Positions 10,406 through 19,967 of a stretch of 64,000 nt of DNA are shown one piece after another; the stretch's first letter is position 1; every line of letters begins with the position of its first letter. This stretch comes from Spinellus fusiger (taxonomy: Eukaryota > Mucoromycota > Mucoromycetes > Mucorales > Phycomycetaceae). Made by a program: the position numbers and the translations under genes. The notes under the pieces are model-generated. The model searched no databases. It was not told the DNA's origin and was given only the letters and a program-made list of their open reading frames with translations. The stretch is from positions 124,001 to 188,000 of the forward strand of contig JALLLS010000023.1 of NCBI GenBank assembly GCA_025094145.1, written 5' to 3'.

Positions 10406-10908
10406 AAAGAAAAGACCAATAAGTTTATCATTTTTTGATTTAGGTGCAAAAATCAAAAATATTTGGAAGTCATGATTGAACTTTCGTCATGTTCTTTTTT
10501 GGACTACGAGAAGAAGACAAACGACCCGAACCCTCTTATCGAGTAAAGACAGTACAGTCTGTTGGTGCCAAAAGAAAAGAGTCACCATCAGCTAGTAGTA
10601 ACCAACCCACCAAAACATAGAAATAAAAAATAAAAATAAAATCTAGTGTACTTATCGCTACCCTACATAAAGATACACATAAGTCTTTTTGAACAATAAT
10701 GCGTTTCGTCTATACTATCTTTTTCCCAAAAATGTGTCAATACTTTCTGAAGATAGTGTAGCTATTGCTAGAAAGGCAGACATAGTTTGAAATAGTTCAT
10801 TTAGACAGCAAAAATACCTTTTCTAAACATATTAGCCAATTAGAGTAATATTTTGATTTTATTGTCCATGTATTTACTTTTATATCCCAAAAAAAATAAT
10901 TGGGTGTG
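10406..10908 (+). repeat. Left arm of a 503-bp near-perfect inverted repeat
   Basis: Reverse complement of 12923-13426 with essentially one small difference seen by eye (GCTAGAAAGGCAG versus GCTAGAATAGGCAG). The arm comprises the Fanzor-like C-terminal exon (to 10620) plus 288 bp of non-coding 3' tail ending ATTGGGTGTG. The arms are separated by 2.0 kb that contain one gene, the polysaccharide lyase. Confidence 0.95.
10621..10908 (+). ncRNA. Non-coding 3' tail of lineage II Fanzor-like gene (candidate guide-RNA region)
   Basis: The 288 bp after the decayed stop codon contain no ORF of note and are duplicated at 12923-13211. Position, directly 3' of a Fanzor-type C-terminus and at the element end, is where Fanzor guide RNAs are encoded in characterised systems. 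This is inference; conservation cannot discriminate function from recent duplication because the arms are nearly identical. Confidence 0.25.
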
Positions 10909-11621
10909 TATTTGGATTACAGTATTAACTAAAGGGTCTAGTCAACCTCAACAAGGGGTAGTTGAAGAATCAAAAGCTACCACTTATCAGAGGCACACAA
11001 AAAAGATGTACAAAAAGAACAAGAAATCATTCCCAGGATGTAGAATGTAATAGTTTGTCTGTTACACTTACTTAAATGAAAGATAAAGATAGACACTAGA
11101 AAAGAAACGAGTAAGATGTTCCAAAGAGATAACAATAATGTATTAACTTTATATAAATGTCAATATCACCGAGATGCAGATGTGTTTGTCATTTTAATTT
11201 GGTCAAGGGCAAAAAGGTTATCCATGTGCGGTCATAACGTACAAAAAAGACCCACTTCACTGTCTGTACACATCATTTATACTATGAAAAGCATAATAAT
11301 ACTATCTAATCTATGTAAATATTGGATTTATACTTTTATTCAGCGGTCTTTCTTTTCATTTATTAACAATAAATCATTGTAGAGTATTATAATCATTATT
11401 CAAATAAAGTATTACACTTTAACTTCGGGATAGTATCATGTACCTATCCTGAATCGAATGTTCATTATGCTTGGTGAAGATTGAATACCCTATTTCTACT
11501 TGACCCAAGAAAGGAGACTTTTTAAGATTATTAAATCTATCAGTCCACCATGAAACTGATTCCTCATTGATATCCCGATATTTTGATCACTACTTCTATA
11601 TAGACTACGATACAAGCTTCC
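10909..11621. other. Spacer between left arm and lyase gene
   Basis: AT-rich. The short frame 11116-11382 has no recognisable content. It includes the lyase promoter at its right end. Confidence 0.5.
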
Positions 11622-11629
11622 TATAAAAG
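11622..11629 (+). promoter_or_regulatory. TATA box of the lyase gene
   Basis: TATAAAAG lies 38 bp upstream of the start codon at 11667, implying a very short 5' leader. Confidence 0.5.
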
Positions 11630-11666
11630 ATACCAACTTTGACACCGTATTCTATCATTAGATTCA

Positions 11667-12757
11667 ATGCTTTTCAATTATAAATGTTGGTCACTGGCTG
11701 TCTTGGTGCTTCTGGAAAGTGTAGCCTATGTAGCTTCGGCCGAAGAAACTCAAAGTTGGTCCTTTCCTAACTGGAACAGCTACAGTCAAGATGATCCTGC
11801 ACCTAATGCTTTGTGGTTAAGAGCATGGGGCGTCCCCAAGAAACATGGATGGAGCTGGCCGTCACCATCCTCTGGCAAAAAAAACTACGATATTGTTAAA
11901 GATCCTGAGCAAACTCAAGACTCGGATTTGAATCTGGTGCTTCGTGTTGTGTACCCTGAAGGATCAAGGAATCCTCAGAATGAACCACAAGGTGGCATTG
12001 GATTCTATGCACAGCCTCTTGAAATCGACAACACTATAGAGTCTGTCAGCTTTGAATATCAAGTCTACTTTTCAAAGAAGTTTAATTTTATGAAAGGTAG
12101 AGACAAAGGATCTTCCAATGAAGCCACTGTTCTAACATAGTTTACTATCATTAGGTGGAAAGTTGCCAGGAATATTCGGTGGCAGTGGAAAATGCTCTGG
12201 TGGAACTAATTCGCTTACATGCTTTTCTTCTAGGTAAATTAACTTCTTAAATATAAACCCTTGCTGTTGTGCTTATTGGTATTCATCTTTTGTAGATTCA
12301 TGTGGCGCCGTGGAGGACTAGGAGAGGTGTATGCATACATGCCAGAATCTGAACAAAGTCCCGATCTGTGCAAAGATCCAACCAACATTTGTGATCCCCG
12401 GTATGGCTACAGCCTTGGAAGAGGCACCTGGAAGTTTAAAACTGGCGAATGGATGACTGTACGTCAATCTATAAAGTTGAATACACCAGGAGAATTAGAT
12501 GGAAATCTAGTTGTTTATGTTAATGGAGAACAAGTGCTTGAAGAAGACAGCATTGCTTTTCGTGAAGATACAACTGAACAGAGTATTGGCATTGGTAAGG
12601 ATCAAATTAATAATAATAATGCGCAAGTCTTATGAAGAAATAATCCTATTATTTTGTAGTATTTCAAACATTCTTTGGTGGATCTGATGAGTCTTGGGAA
12701 TCACCCAGAACTCAGTATTCATACTTTAAAGGATTTATCTTGGAGGCTACACTATAG
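11667..12757 (+). CDS. Secreted polysaccharide lyase, PL14-type (alginate/glucuronan lyase-like)
   Basis: Four exons (11667..12096, 12155..12233, 12296..12594, 12660..12757) splice in frame to about 301 residues. Residues 1-25 form a signal peptide (hydrophobic core SLAVLVLLESVAYVASA). Family signatures follow: GGIGFYAQPL, KGGKLPGIFGG with CSGG, FMWRRGGLGEVYAYMPE, LDGNLVVYVNGEQVL, and the C-terminal block FQTFFGGSDESWESP...YFKGFILEA. This pattern is that of fungal PL14/alginate-lyase-like jelly-roll lyases, which cleave uronic-acid polymers by beta-elimination. The substrate (glucuronan or mucoran-type wall polymer versus alginate) cannot be decided here. Cysteines CSGG...CF and LCKDPTNICD suggest disulfides. 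The gene looks intact, although it sits between inverted arms of a decayed Fanzor-like element. Confidence 0.88.
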
Positions 12758-12922
12758 ATAGATGTATACTCTTTTATTCTTTCATAGCAGATGTATGATT
12801 GCAGTAGCATATAGTTTGAGATCTTTTCTATATAGATATATTTCATTTTCATTTTATCAATAAACTTATAGTATTAAATATATCAAAGGAGACAAAAAAA
12901 CATTTCTTAATCAACTTAACTT

Positions 12923-13426
12923 CACACCCAATTATTTTTTTTGGGATATAAAAGTAAATACATGGACAATAAAATCAAAATATTACTCTAATTGGCTAAT
13001 ATGTTTAGAAAAGGTATTTTTGCTGTCTAAATGAACTATTTCAAACTATGTCTGCCTATTCTAGCAATAGCTACACTATCTTCAGAAAGTATTGACACAT
13101 TTTTGGGAAAAAGATAGTATAGACGAAACGCATTATTGTTCAAAAAGACTTATGTGTATCTTTATGTAGGGTAGCGATAAGTACACTAGATTTTATTTTT
13201 ATTTTTTATTTCTATGTTTTGGTGGGTTGGTTACTACTAGCTGATGGTGACTCTTTTCTTTTGGCACCAACAGACTGTACTGTCTTTACTCGATAAGAGG
13301 GTTCGGGTCGTTTGTCTTCTTCTCGTAGTCCAAAAAAGAACATGACGAAAGTTCAATCATGACTTCCAAATATTTTTGATTTTTGCACCTAAATCAAAAA
13401 ATGATAAACTTATTGGTCTTTTCTTT
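12923..13426 (-). repeat. Right arm of the 503-bp near-perfect inverted repeat
   Basis: Partner of 10406-10908. Read on the minus strand it is the intron remnant, the C-terminal exon (stop at 13214-13212) and the 3' tail of the lineage II Fanzor-like gene, ending TGGGTGTG. The inner boundary begins 166 bp after the lyase stop codon. Confidence 0.95.
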
Positions 13427-13680
13427 GACTTTCATAAAAAAAAAGGAATATTTTTACCTTAAAAGACCATGACATGTCACTGTGGGGCTCTTCTCTGTTC
13501 TAAAGGATCTTGGGTTTTGCACTTTCTTGAATTTTTCAAGTTCACCGTCTTAGCAAGCAGGACAAAAACTGGATGTTTTGAACTCATCAATAAGGAACAC
13601 TTTGAACCCTTCTTTCTTCAACATTCTTCTTATTACAACACCTCTCACTGGTTCATGGAACTTGACACTTAATTAACTGT
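12923..13680 (-). pseudogene. Fanzor-like nuclease gene, lineage II, right copy (minus strand, 5'-truncated)
   Basis: The clearest Fanzor sequence in the window. On the minus strand from about 13664: KFHEPVRGVVIRRMLKKEGF, KVFLIDEFKTSSFCPAC, a stop, then DGELEKFKKVQNPRSF and a CHGLLR exon end near 13458. A GTAAAA...TTTAG intron follows, then CKNQKYLEV and the frameshifted NFRHV...FGLREEDKRPEP tail. VKFHEPVRG, LIDEFKTS with a CPAC knuckle, NPRx, CHGLL-C and the FGLRE tail are the ordered hallmarks of fungal Fanzor1-type RuvC-III/zinc-finger ends. Premature stop, lost WNRD block and frameshifts show decay. It is cut at 13680, where repeat R1 begins. Confidence 0.78.
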
Positions 13681-14400
13681 CAAGATAAGCATAACTGAGC
13701 AAGGTATTATGATATTATTAACAAAGAGAAGCAAAAAGAGAAAACTAATAGACACTACTAAAGGCTGTTCTTGAGATAAAAGGGGTAAGCAGTGTCTTTT
13801 TCTGGGCTTGAGCTCATTAAAATCCACAAGACATAGTACTGACCCTTCTACTAATAGATAACATATGGCTTAGTATTCTCAAGACAAGTATTAAGTACAA
13901 GGTAAGCATACTATCTCTCTTGATTAAACTATTAATAATGCACCCTTTTCTGTTATTAATAAATAAAGTCTCTTCTCAAGTCAGCCTCAGATTATCTTCT
14001 TCCTTCTACAAGGTCAATACTGTCTAGGGTATACTCCTGAGCATAGCTACTGTTCAAAGAATCAGAAACAAAAGGTGCGTTTGTAATATAAGAAATATAT
14101 TTCGAAAAGCTTTCTTCTATCTAATAGATAGATAGCTTATATACTTTTTCTATCTGCTACATTAGTCTATATAAAATTACAAAAGCAATCTCTTCCAAAA
14201 ACATAGGAAGGATTTCTAGTATATATTAATATATTAGGGATCAGATACTTCCTAATTTGTAATACTATCTATCTCCTAATAATAAATCATTATCATTTTA
14301 GGGTACGGATTCTATTGCTATGAGGAAATGTACTTAGACAGTAGCTATAGTCATAATATAGTATCAGCTATAATATTATAATAAGCAATTATATCTATCA
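13679..14400 (+). repeat. Dispersed repeat R1, copy C
   Basis: Matches 7121-7712 through GAGCATAACTGAGCAAGGTA and CTAGGGTATACTCCTGAGCATA. It has about 190 bp of extra sequence around 14065-14295 and a changed block at 13850-13960. It directly abuts the truncated Fanzor-like copy on its left and repeat R3 on its right. Confidence 0.72.
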
Positions 14401-14403
14401 TGT

Positions 14404-14935
14404 TGGATAATCACTTGCCATAGATAGAGATATTGATCATCCTCGTCAATAGAAACACAGACCACCTAAAAGAGGACCACACGATAGAAGAGTTAGTAGC
14501 AAGGCGTATATCTAAGGGATGGTACTTTAGCAAGAGAGTTCTTTCCATAGCTTTTATTAGTGGACATCCTCATCAACTGGTATTTTGTCTTCTTATAAAT
14601 ATTTTTAAAAAAAAAAGAGCTCCTTAGCAGTTAGCCATTCGTAAAAAACAGTTACGTCCTTTTGTCGGATGCATTCTTTCACCGGACACTATAATGCTAC
14701 TTCGAAATCTGAATCCCAAAAATAGATATCAACACTGTAAAACACACAATTCTGATAAGCATTGGCTTTAGTTATGGGCCCAAAGAGATAAAAGTCATGG
14801 CACACTGCGGGCCAAGTGGCTACTATTTATCAATCAGAAAAGTATAAAAAGTGTGAAAGACCCATCAATAAATATCAGATTTTGTTTACTATTTGAACTG
14901 TCCATGATTTTCTGGGGTTAAAGCCAAAGATGACA
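14404..14935 (+). repeat. Dispersed repeat R3, copy 2
   Basis: The outer parts match 4501-4780 in inverted orientation (GGATAATCACTTGCCATAGA; GTGTGAAAGACCC; GGTTAAAGCCAAAGATGACA). About 240 bp in the middle (14600-14830) is absent from copy 1 and contains TCACCGGACACT, reminiscent of the Tc1 terminus, so it may be a transposon remnant. Confidence 0.65.
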
Positions 14936-17640
14936 TTAGCTAAAAAAAATAACCTTATGGTTTCAAATAATCTTTTTTATTTTTATTTATTTATTTTAAA
15001 TAAAAACAATGATATAGCCTAATAACAGATTATACAATAGATCAATATCTTTTCTTGTATGAAGGATAGTTATTACGTATATGAGACTGATATTTACATA
15101 ACTCGTAAGTGTTCAGCAAGATATCCTAAAACTACTTCATAACATTGGCAAATGAAAATTAGCTATCGGCATGAAATAGTCAATCCATTATGCTAAAAAC
15201 ACATACACAGATTGAAGAGAGGATACAAGCTAAAGACAGGAATGAAGACAAAGATTGGAAATTTGATACAAAGACCCTAGTCTAATATTTTAACATGAAT
15301 TTCCTTACAGTTCCAGAATAATCACTTTAGGAGAGGTAAGTCAGTAAACATAAAGTATAGTATAGTATACATAAAATGACACCCGTAAATACAATAATGA
15401 AAAAGAGAAAAAGATGTGCCATGTAAGGAGTAAGTATAGGCTAAGAAAACGTTAAACTTTATAGCGTGGGAAAATATGGAGATTAGATAAGATGGACAAT
15501 AGAGGCTAGAATGAGGTTTTGAGAAAAGTAAGTGTCAACAAGTGAGTACAGAACACCAGAAAAATCGATATCTTCCTATAAAGATGAAAGGCCTAAACAG
15601 AAATAGCCTTAATCTTCTGGATAGTCCCTAGCCAAGTTCTCGTACATACTGTATGTTTTAGCGTAAATAGTTTAGTTTGATATGGATGCATTGAAGATAA
15701 TAATGTTGTTCCGTCTTTAACAACAATAGCTCTTGATTTGTTTCTTAGTAATGTTTAAAAAATAAAGTAAAGCAGGAGAATCACTAAGATTATAAAAACC
15801 AATTGCTCAGAACAATGACTCTTTTCTCTCTCATCAAATACCACTAGAATTGTATTAATGAATAAACCAACAAACACATACTCTCTCATTCTGTATTAAC
15901 TATTTGTATTTGTATTTGGATCTCTATCCTATTCTATTATATCTCTATTGCATTACATTGTGTTGTGTTGTGTTGTGGTATATTGTACACAATGGTATGA
16001 CTAAGATGGATGATAATAACTATAAGGCTGACAAACTAATCTTAGTATCTATATGGGCAACAATACCACCATAAATAAATCGACTACTTATAGGTAACAT
16101 CATTGATTATCTCTTACATTACTGGATAACTATAAGATTGTGCTTTATTCTCTACTCTATGTATTCGAGACCATTCTTTTATTTATGAGCTAAAGAGAAA
16201 TTATTATGAATAACACCGTTTATCCTCTCTTTTTGATACAAAAAAGGGAAGACGTACCAATAGTTATCAATTTAAGGTGTTCTATGGGCTGTTGAATTGT
16301 TATAAATATATTTCTGAAAGAAGATTAAGTCATTATTTGATAATAATGATAATAATAATAATAATAATAATGACTATATAGTTATTCTCATTCTTATCAA
16401 TATGCAAGTTTGTCCTTTGTTCTATTGCATAGACTATCAGTAACTATCATAGCACATGGTGTCTTAGTTTTTATTTTATTTATTTATATACTGTTTTATT
16501 TAGTATTTTTATGATATGCATTACTAACTAACTAAAGAGAGATGTATCCTATCTAAAGCTGTAAACTTAAAATAAATAATGAGTAATAAAAAAGAGGGTT
16601 TATCCTTTAATACATCAATTCATATAAAGGATATTAGTTATACCCACTGCGTACAGCCATATTTGAAATTCTAAAATAAAATAAAAGACTGAGTAAACCA
16701 TCAAGCAATAACATGTATACTCACGGGCTTACAGAAATATTCCTATTAAGCAGTGAACAGTGAGAAGTAGCAAATCTTGTTCACATTATTATTATTGTAC
16801 ACCAAACTTAACATTGAACCTTGAGTTGTGTATCCTATGTTTAGGGTATTTAGACCTTTCTTTTATTTTCTTATAGAAGAAGAAAGAAGAAATGTATCCT
16901 ATTAAATGTTAGACTCATCTATCTCCTTCTTACCCCACACTAATCCTACATCTTCCCCACACTAATGACGAAATTGTGCAGGCCAGAAGAGAGTGCAGCA
17001 TGGAGAAAGTGTGAGATTATTTATTTTAAATGTATGCATTACATTCTAGTCTGTATTCTGTTAATGGTTTGTTCAATACACTGCCTATACTACTAACTAT
17101 AAGGGATCTAATTCTCTCCTTACTTTTTTATTTCTATTTTTCTATTTATTTTCTTACCTTTTTCATACTAAGCTCAAGACTAGTACCAAGACCTGTGCTG
17201 GGATTACTACTATTATTGGAGTTGTCTATAGTATCAAAACAAACTAATCAGCAATGTGTATATTTTAGTAGCAGCTAGTGTTGAGGCCATATTGTTTTAT
17301 ATTCATACTAAATAAGAAATGTATGGAGAACAGTACACAACCCCAGACATTAAATGCGTAGTCATTAAGCTAAGGGCACTTACATTCTATAGGACATGAT
17401 GTATGTCTGACACTTTGTCCTTTCAGTGGGCCTATAAATGTATTCCTTCTTTCATAGTCGTCTCCTATAGAACACAAAAAAGGATTTATTCTTTATACTT
17501 CATTGCTAACCATCGCACCAATGGCTCTATCATAGATCAACTCAGAATTCAACCCCAATGGCATTTACCCAACAGGCGCAGGATTTGTATTTTGTGACAC
17601 ATTGTGTGTCGATTTCTATTTTATTTTAATCAGAATGTGT
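14936..17640. other. Long AT-rich intergenic region, no gene supported
   Basis: About 2.7 kb with microsatellites (AATAAT repeats near 16346-16370; TGTTG repeats near 15958-15977). Several short frames (17030-17278, 17403-17597) lack family features. Unrecognised short exons cannot be excluded. The right end leads into the CPA1 promoter. Confidence 0.5.
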
Positions 17641-17675
17641 CATTCAGAAGACAGTCCCATCGCATAATTAGCGGG

Positions 17676-17685
17676 TTATATAAGG
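17676..17685 (+). promoter_or_regulatory. TATA-like element of CPA1
   Basis: TTATATAAGG lies about 100 bp upstream of the attenuator uORF ATG (17786). No perfect TGACTCA (Gcn4/CPC1-type) site was seen nearby. Confidence 0.45.
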
Positions 17686-17785
17686 CAGTGTGCATCTTAC
17701 AGCACTCCAACTTTATTCAGTGACACAACTTCTTTATTAAAACATATCTTCTAGTGAGAATCATAATCAAGGCATCAAGTCCTGT

Positions 17786-17914
17786 ATGTACATTCACGCA
17801 TTCGAGAGAACCTCAGCCGACTACCTCTGTGACCAAAGTAAGACTATAAATAAGGCCCTGAAATTCGTTTTTGCTAATGTCTGTACAGTCTGGAAATCCT
17901 CTGGAAGCCTTTAG
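17786..17914 (+). promoter_or_regulatory. Arginine attenuator peptide uORF of CPA1, spliced
   Basis: A small upstream ORF (join 17786..17837, 17889..17914) encodes 25 residues after removing a 51-nt intron (GTAAGA ... branch-like GCTAAT ... ACAG). The peptide carries the attenuator core TSADYLCDQIWKSS. Thr9, Ser10, Asp12, Tyr13, Leu14, Asp16 and Trp19 fall at the same positions as in the Neurospora arg-2 and yeast CPA1 leader peptides; yeast also has 25 codons. In those fungi the nascent peptide stalls ribosomes when arginine is high, reducing translation of the main ORF and exposing the mRNA to decay. It ends 89 nt before the CPA1 ATG. The intron falls just before the codon for residue 18. 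Without splicing the frame would read past the conserved Trp. Confidence 0.9.
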
Positions 17915-18003
17915 ATCTATCTACAAACTATCTTACTGCTACTGCCAAGACTAAATAACAAGAATCAACCCATCTCTATCTATCAATTTACACTATAAAT
18001 CCA

Positions 18004-19269
18004 ATGTCTTCAATCTCTTCTGTCCAAGACAAATCAATCTCTTCTGACTCTACAATGAATAGCCGTCTTGCTGCCAAGTATTCTAGCGACACAACCACTC
18101 CTGCTGCCCTCAAGTTAAAGTCAGGCCAAATCTTCCATGGTACTTCATTTGGTGCTGAGCTGTCTACGTTTGGTGAAGCTGTGTTTACAACCTCTGTGGT
18201 TGGCTACCCCGAATCAATGACAGACCCTTCCTACGCTGGTCAAATCCTTGTTTTTACTCAGCCATTGATCGGCAACTATGGCGTGCCTGGACCAGTACAA
18301 GACGAATTTGGCCTTTACAAATACTTTGAGTCCGACTGCATTCAAGTCCAGGCCATTGTTGTGAATGACTATGCTACAGAGCATTCTCATTGGACTGCTG
18401 TCGAATCTCTTGGAGAATGGTGCAAACGCTACAATGTACCCGCCATTAGTGGAGTCGACACCCGTGCCATTGTCCATTGTCTGCGTGAACAAGGATCTAC
18501 ACTTGCTCAATTAGCAGTTGGAGAAGACGCACTAAAAAACGACATTCCTACTCTTAACTTCCCAAACCCCAATATGGAAAACCTCGTTGCCAAAGTCTCT
18601 ACCAAAGTACCTCGTTACTACAACCCAATGGGTGATATTAAGATTGCTGTTATTGACTGTGGTGTAAAGCACAACATTCTGCGCTGTCTGGCTCAACATG
18701 GTGCAAGCATTACTGTATTTCCCTTTGACTTTGATTTCCACACAGTAGCAGATGAGTTCGATGGCTTGTTTATTTCTAATGGACCTGGTAATCCAATGAC
18801 TTGTACAGACACCATCAAGAACCTTAGAATAACATTAAACACTTTTGGAAAGCCTGTCTTTGGTATTTGCATGGGAAATCTTCTTTTGGGAATGGCAGCT
18901 GGCTTGAGTGTCTACAAACTTCCATTTGGTAATCGTGGTCATAACCAACCTGCTCTTCATGTGGAAACGGGTCTTTGCTACATCACTTCCCAGAATCACG
19001 GATATGCACTTAATGATAGCATCATGCCTAAGGGATGGAAGCGCCTGTTTGTCAATGCCAATGATGGGTCCAATGAAGGTATTTCTCATGAGACTAGACC
19101 CATATTCTCTGTACAATTCCATCCTGAAGCCAAGGGCGGTCCTCAAGACACTGAATATCTCTTCAAGGACTTTTTGGATAAAGTACGTGAAGACAAAGAT
19201 AAATGTACAGTGTTCCAGCCAGTGGAAGAGCCATTCGCTACTAGTACTACTGTTTCTGCTTTTGCTTAA
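18004..19269 (+). CDS. CPA1: Carbamoyl-phosphate synthase (glutamine-hydrolysing) small subunit, arginine-specific
   Basis: A single-exon 421-residue protein. The N-terminal CPSase small-chain domain (about 35-190) includes [26 protein letters not shown] and [11 protein letters not shown] class I glutamine amidotransferase domain follows (about 210-395): ISNGPGNP, nucleophile Cys in [15 protein letters not shown], and the His/Glu pair in VQFHPEA. It hydrolyses glutamine to feed ammonia to the large subunit for carbamoyl phosphate in arginine synthesis. The usual GHQ after the nucleophile reads GNL here. There is no strongly basic mitochondrial leader, so localisation is uncertain. Translation is probably controlled by arginine through the uORF at 17786. 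Confidence 0.96.
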   Translation: MSSISSVQDKSISSDSTMNSRLAAKYSSDTTTPAALKLKSGQIFHGTSFGAELSTFGEAVFTTSVVGYPESMTDPSYAGQILVFTQPLIGNYGVPGPVQDEFGLYKYFESDCIQVQAIVVNDYATEHSHWTAVESLGEWCKRYNVPAISGVDTRAIVHCLREQGSTLAQLAVGEDALKNDIPTLNFPNPNMENLVAKVSTKVPRYYNPMGDIKIAVIDCGVKHNILRCLAQHGASITVFPFDFDFHTVADEFDGLFISNGPGNPMTCTDTIKNLRITLNTFGKPVFGICMGNLLLGMAAGLSVYKLPFGNRGHNQPALHVETGLCYITSQNHGYALNDSIMPKGWKRLFVNANDGSNEGISHETRPIFSVQFHPEAKGGPQDTEYLFKDFLDKVREDKDKCTVFQPVEEPFATSTTVSAFA

Positions 19270-19967
19270 ATGTTTATACTATTAAACACATCATCCTTTT
19301 TTACATGTTACTTGCCCCACTTATCACTTATTACTTGTACCATTCTCTATTCTTTTTCTTCTTTATCAAATAAACACTGGACTATAAATAAGATAGACCC
19401 ATTCCAAGCGATATTATATAAACAAATAAACAAATAAACAAATAAACAAATAAGCCAAATACTCATGCTCTTTATTTGTGAGTGTGTTTTTGCCTAAAAA
19501 TTGTATCAGAAATCCAAAAATATTTCGATGCTTACCAATGATTAGGGAAAAATGTACATCTCTGAAGTATTTGATACAGTGTCTACGATGGATCATTAGC
19601 ATATTGCAGCATGTGATTAGACTATAGTGAAGACATGAAAAGATTGCCTATATTTCTAACTCTAGTATTAGTTAATGAGTAGACAGTTTACCTGTGATCG
19701 TGATTCTTGATTATCACACAATCCTATGTCTTTCTTTATTAAACAACTTTGGATTGATCCAATAGAAGAATATATAAAAGAAGACCCAGTAAAATAGTAG
19801 TTTGATAATAAAAACTTTTATTTTATACAAAACACTCTTTTCTTTATACAATAGAGTGTCTTTAGTTTATATCTCACATAGTCATAAGGTTATAGCAATA
19901 TGAGAATAGAGCATACAAGTTGATAAAATCATCTTTGGTTTAAGGTATCTGTTTTCTTTTTGATTCC
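19270..19967. other. Intergenic with (AAATAAAC)n tandem repeat
   Basis: An 8-bp tandem repeat runs at about 19419-19453. Otherwise AT-rich; no gene. The two flanking genes converge here. Confidence 0.6.

Larger units (their letters stand above)
10160..10908 (+). pseudogene. Fanzor-like nuclease gene, lineage II, left copy (plus strand, internally deleted)
   Basis: The plus strand first reads SGHTSSTVNRERFVKYLEEK, then PALNNYYSNEGTFAVEKLEC and QWFTPIS. I take this as part of a Fanzor central region by its style and position. A deletion then joins this to the C-terminal exon at 10406-10620, which begins in an intron remnant. That exon carries CKNQKYLEV and, after frameshifts, FGLREEDKRPEPSYRVKTVQ before TAG at 10618-10620. 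The core RuvC-III segment is absent here but present in the right copy. From 10406 to 10908 it is almost identical, inverted, to 12923-13426. Not functional. Assignment rests mainly on the right copy. Confidence 0.6.

Noticed and set aside
13469..13672. Plus-strand 67-residue ORF (MTCHCGALLCSKG...)
   Set aside because: It is antisense to the minus-strand Fanzor-like fragment, whose frame carries the recognisable LIDEFKTS/CPAC/CHGLL motifs.
17403..17597. 64-residue ORF upstream of CPA1
   Set aside because: No motif, AT-biased codons and no plausible splice continuation; likely chance.
19419..19453. Possible CRISPR-like direct repeats (AAATAAAC units)
   Set aside because: Contiguous 8-bp microsatellite without spacers, in a eukaryotic contig.
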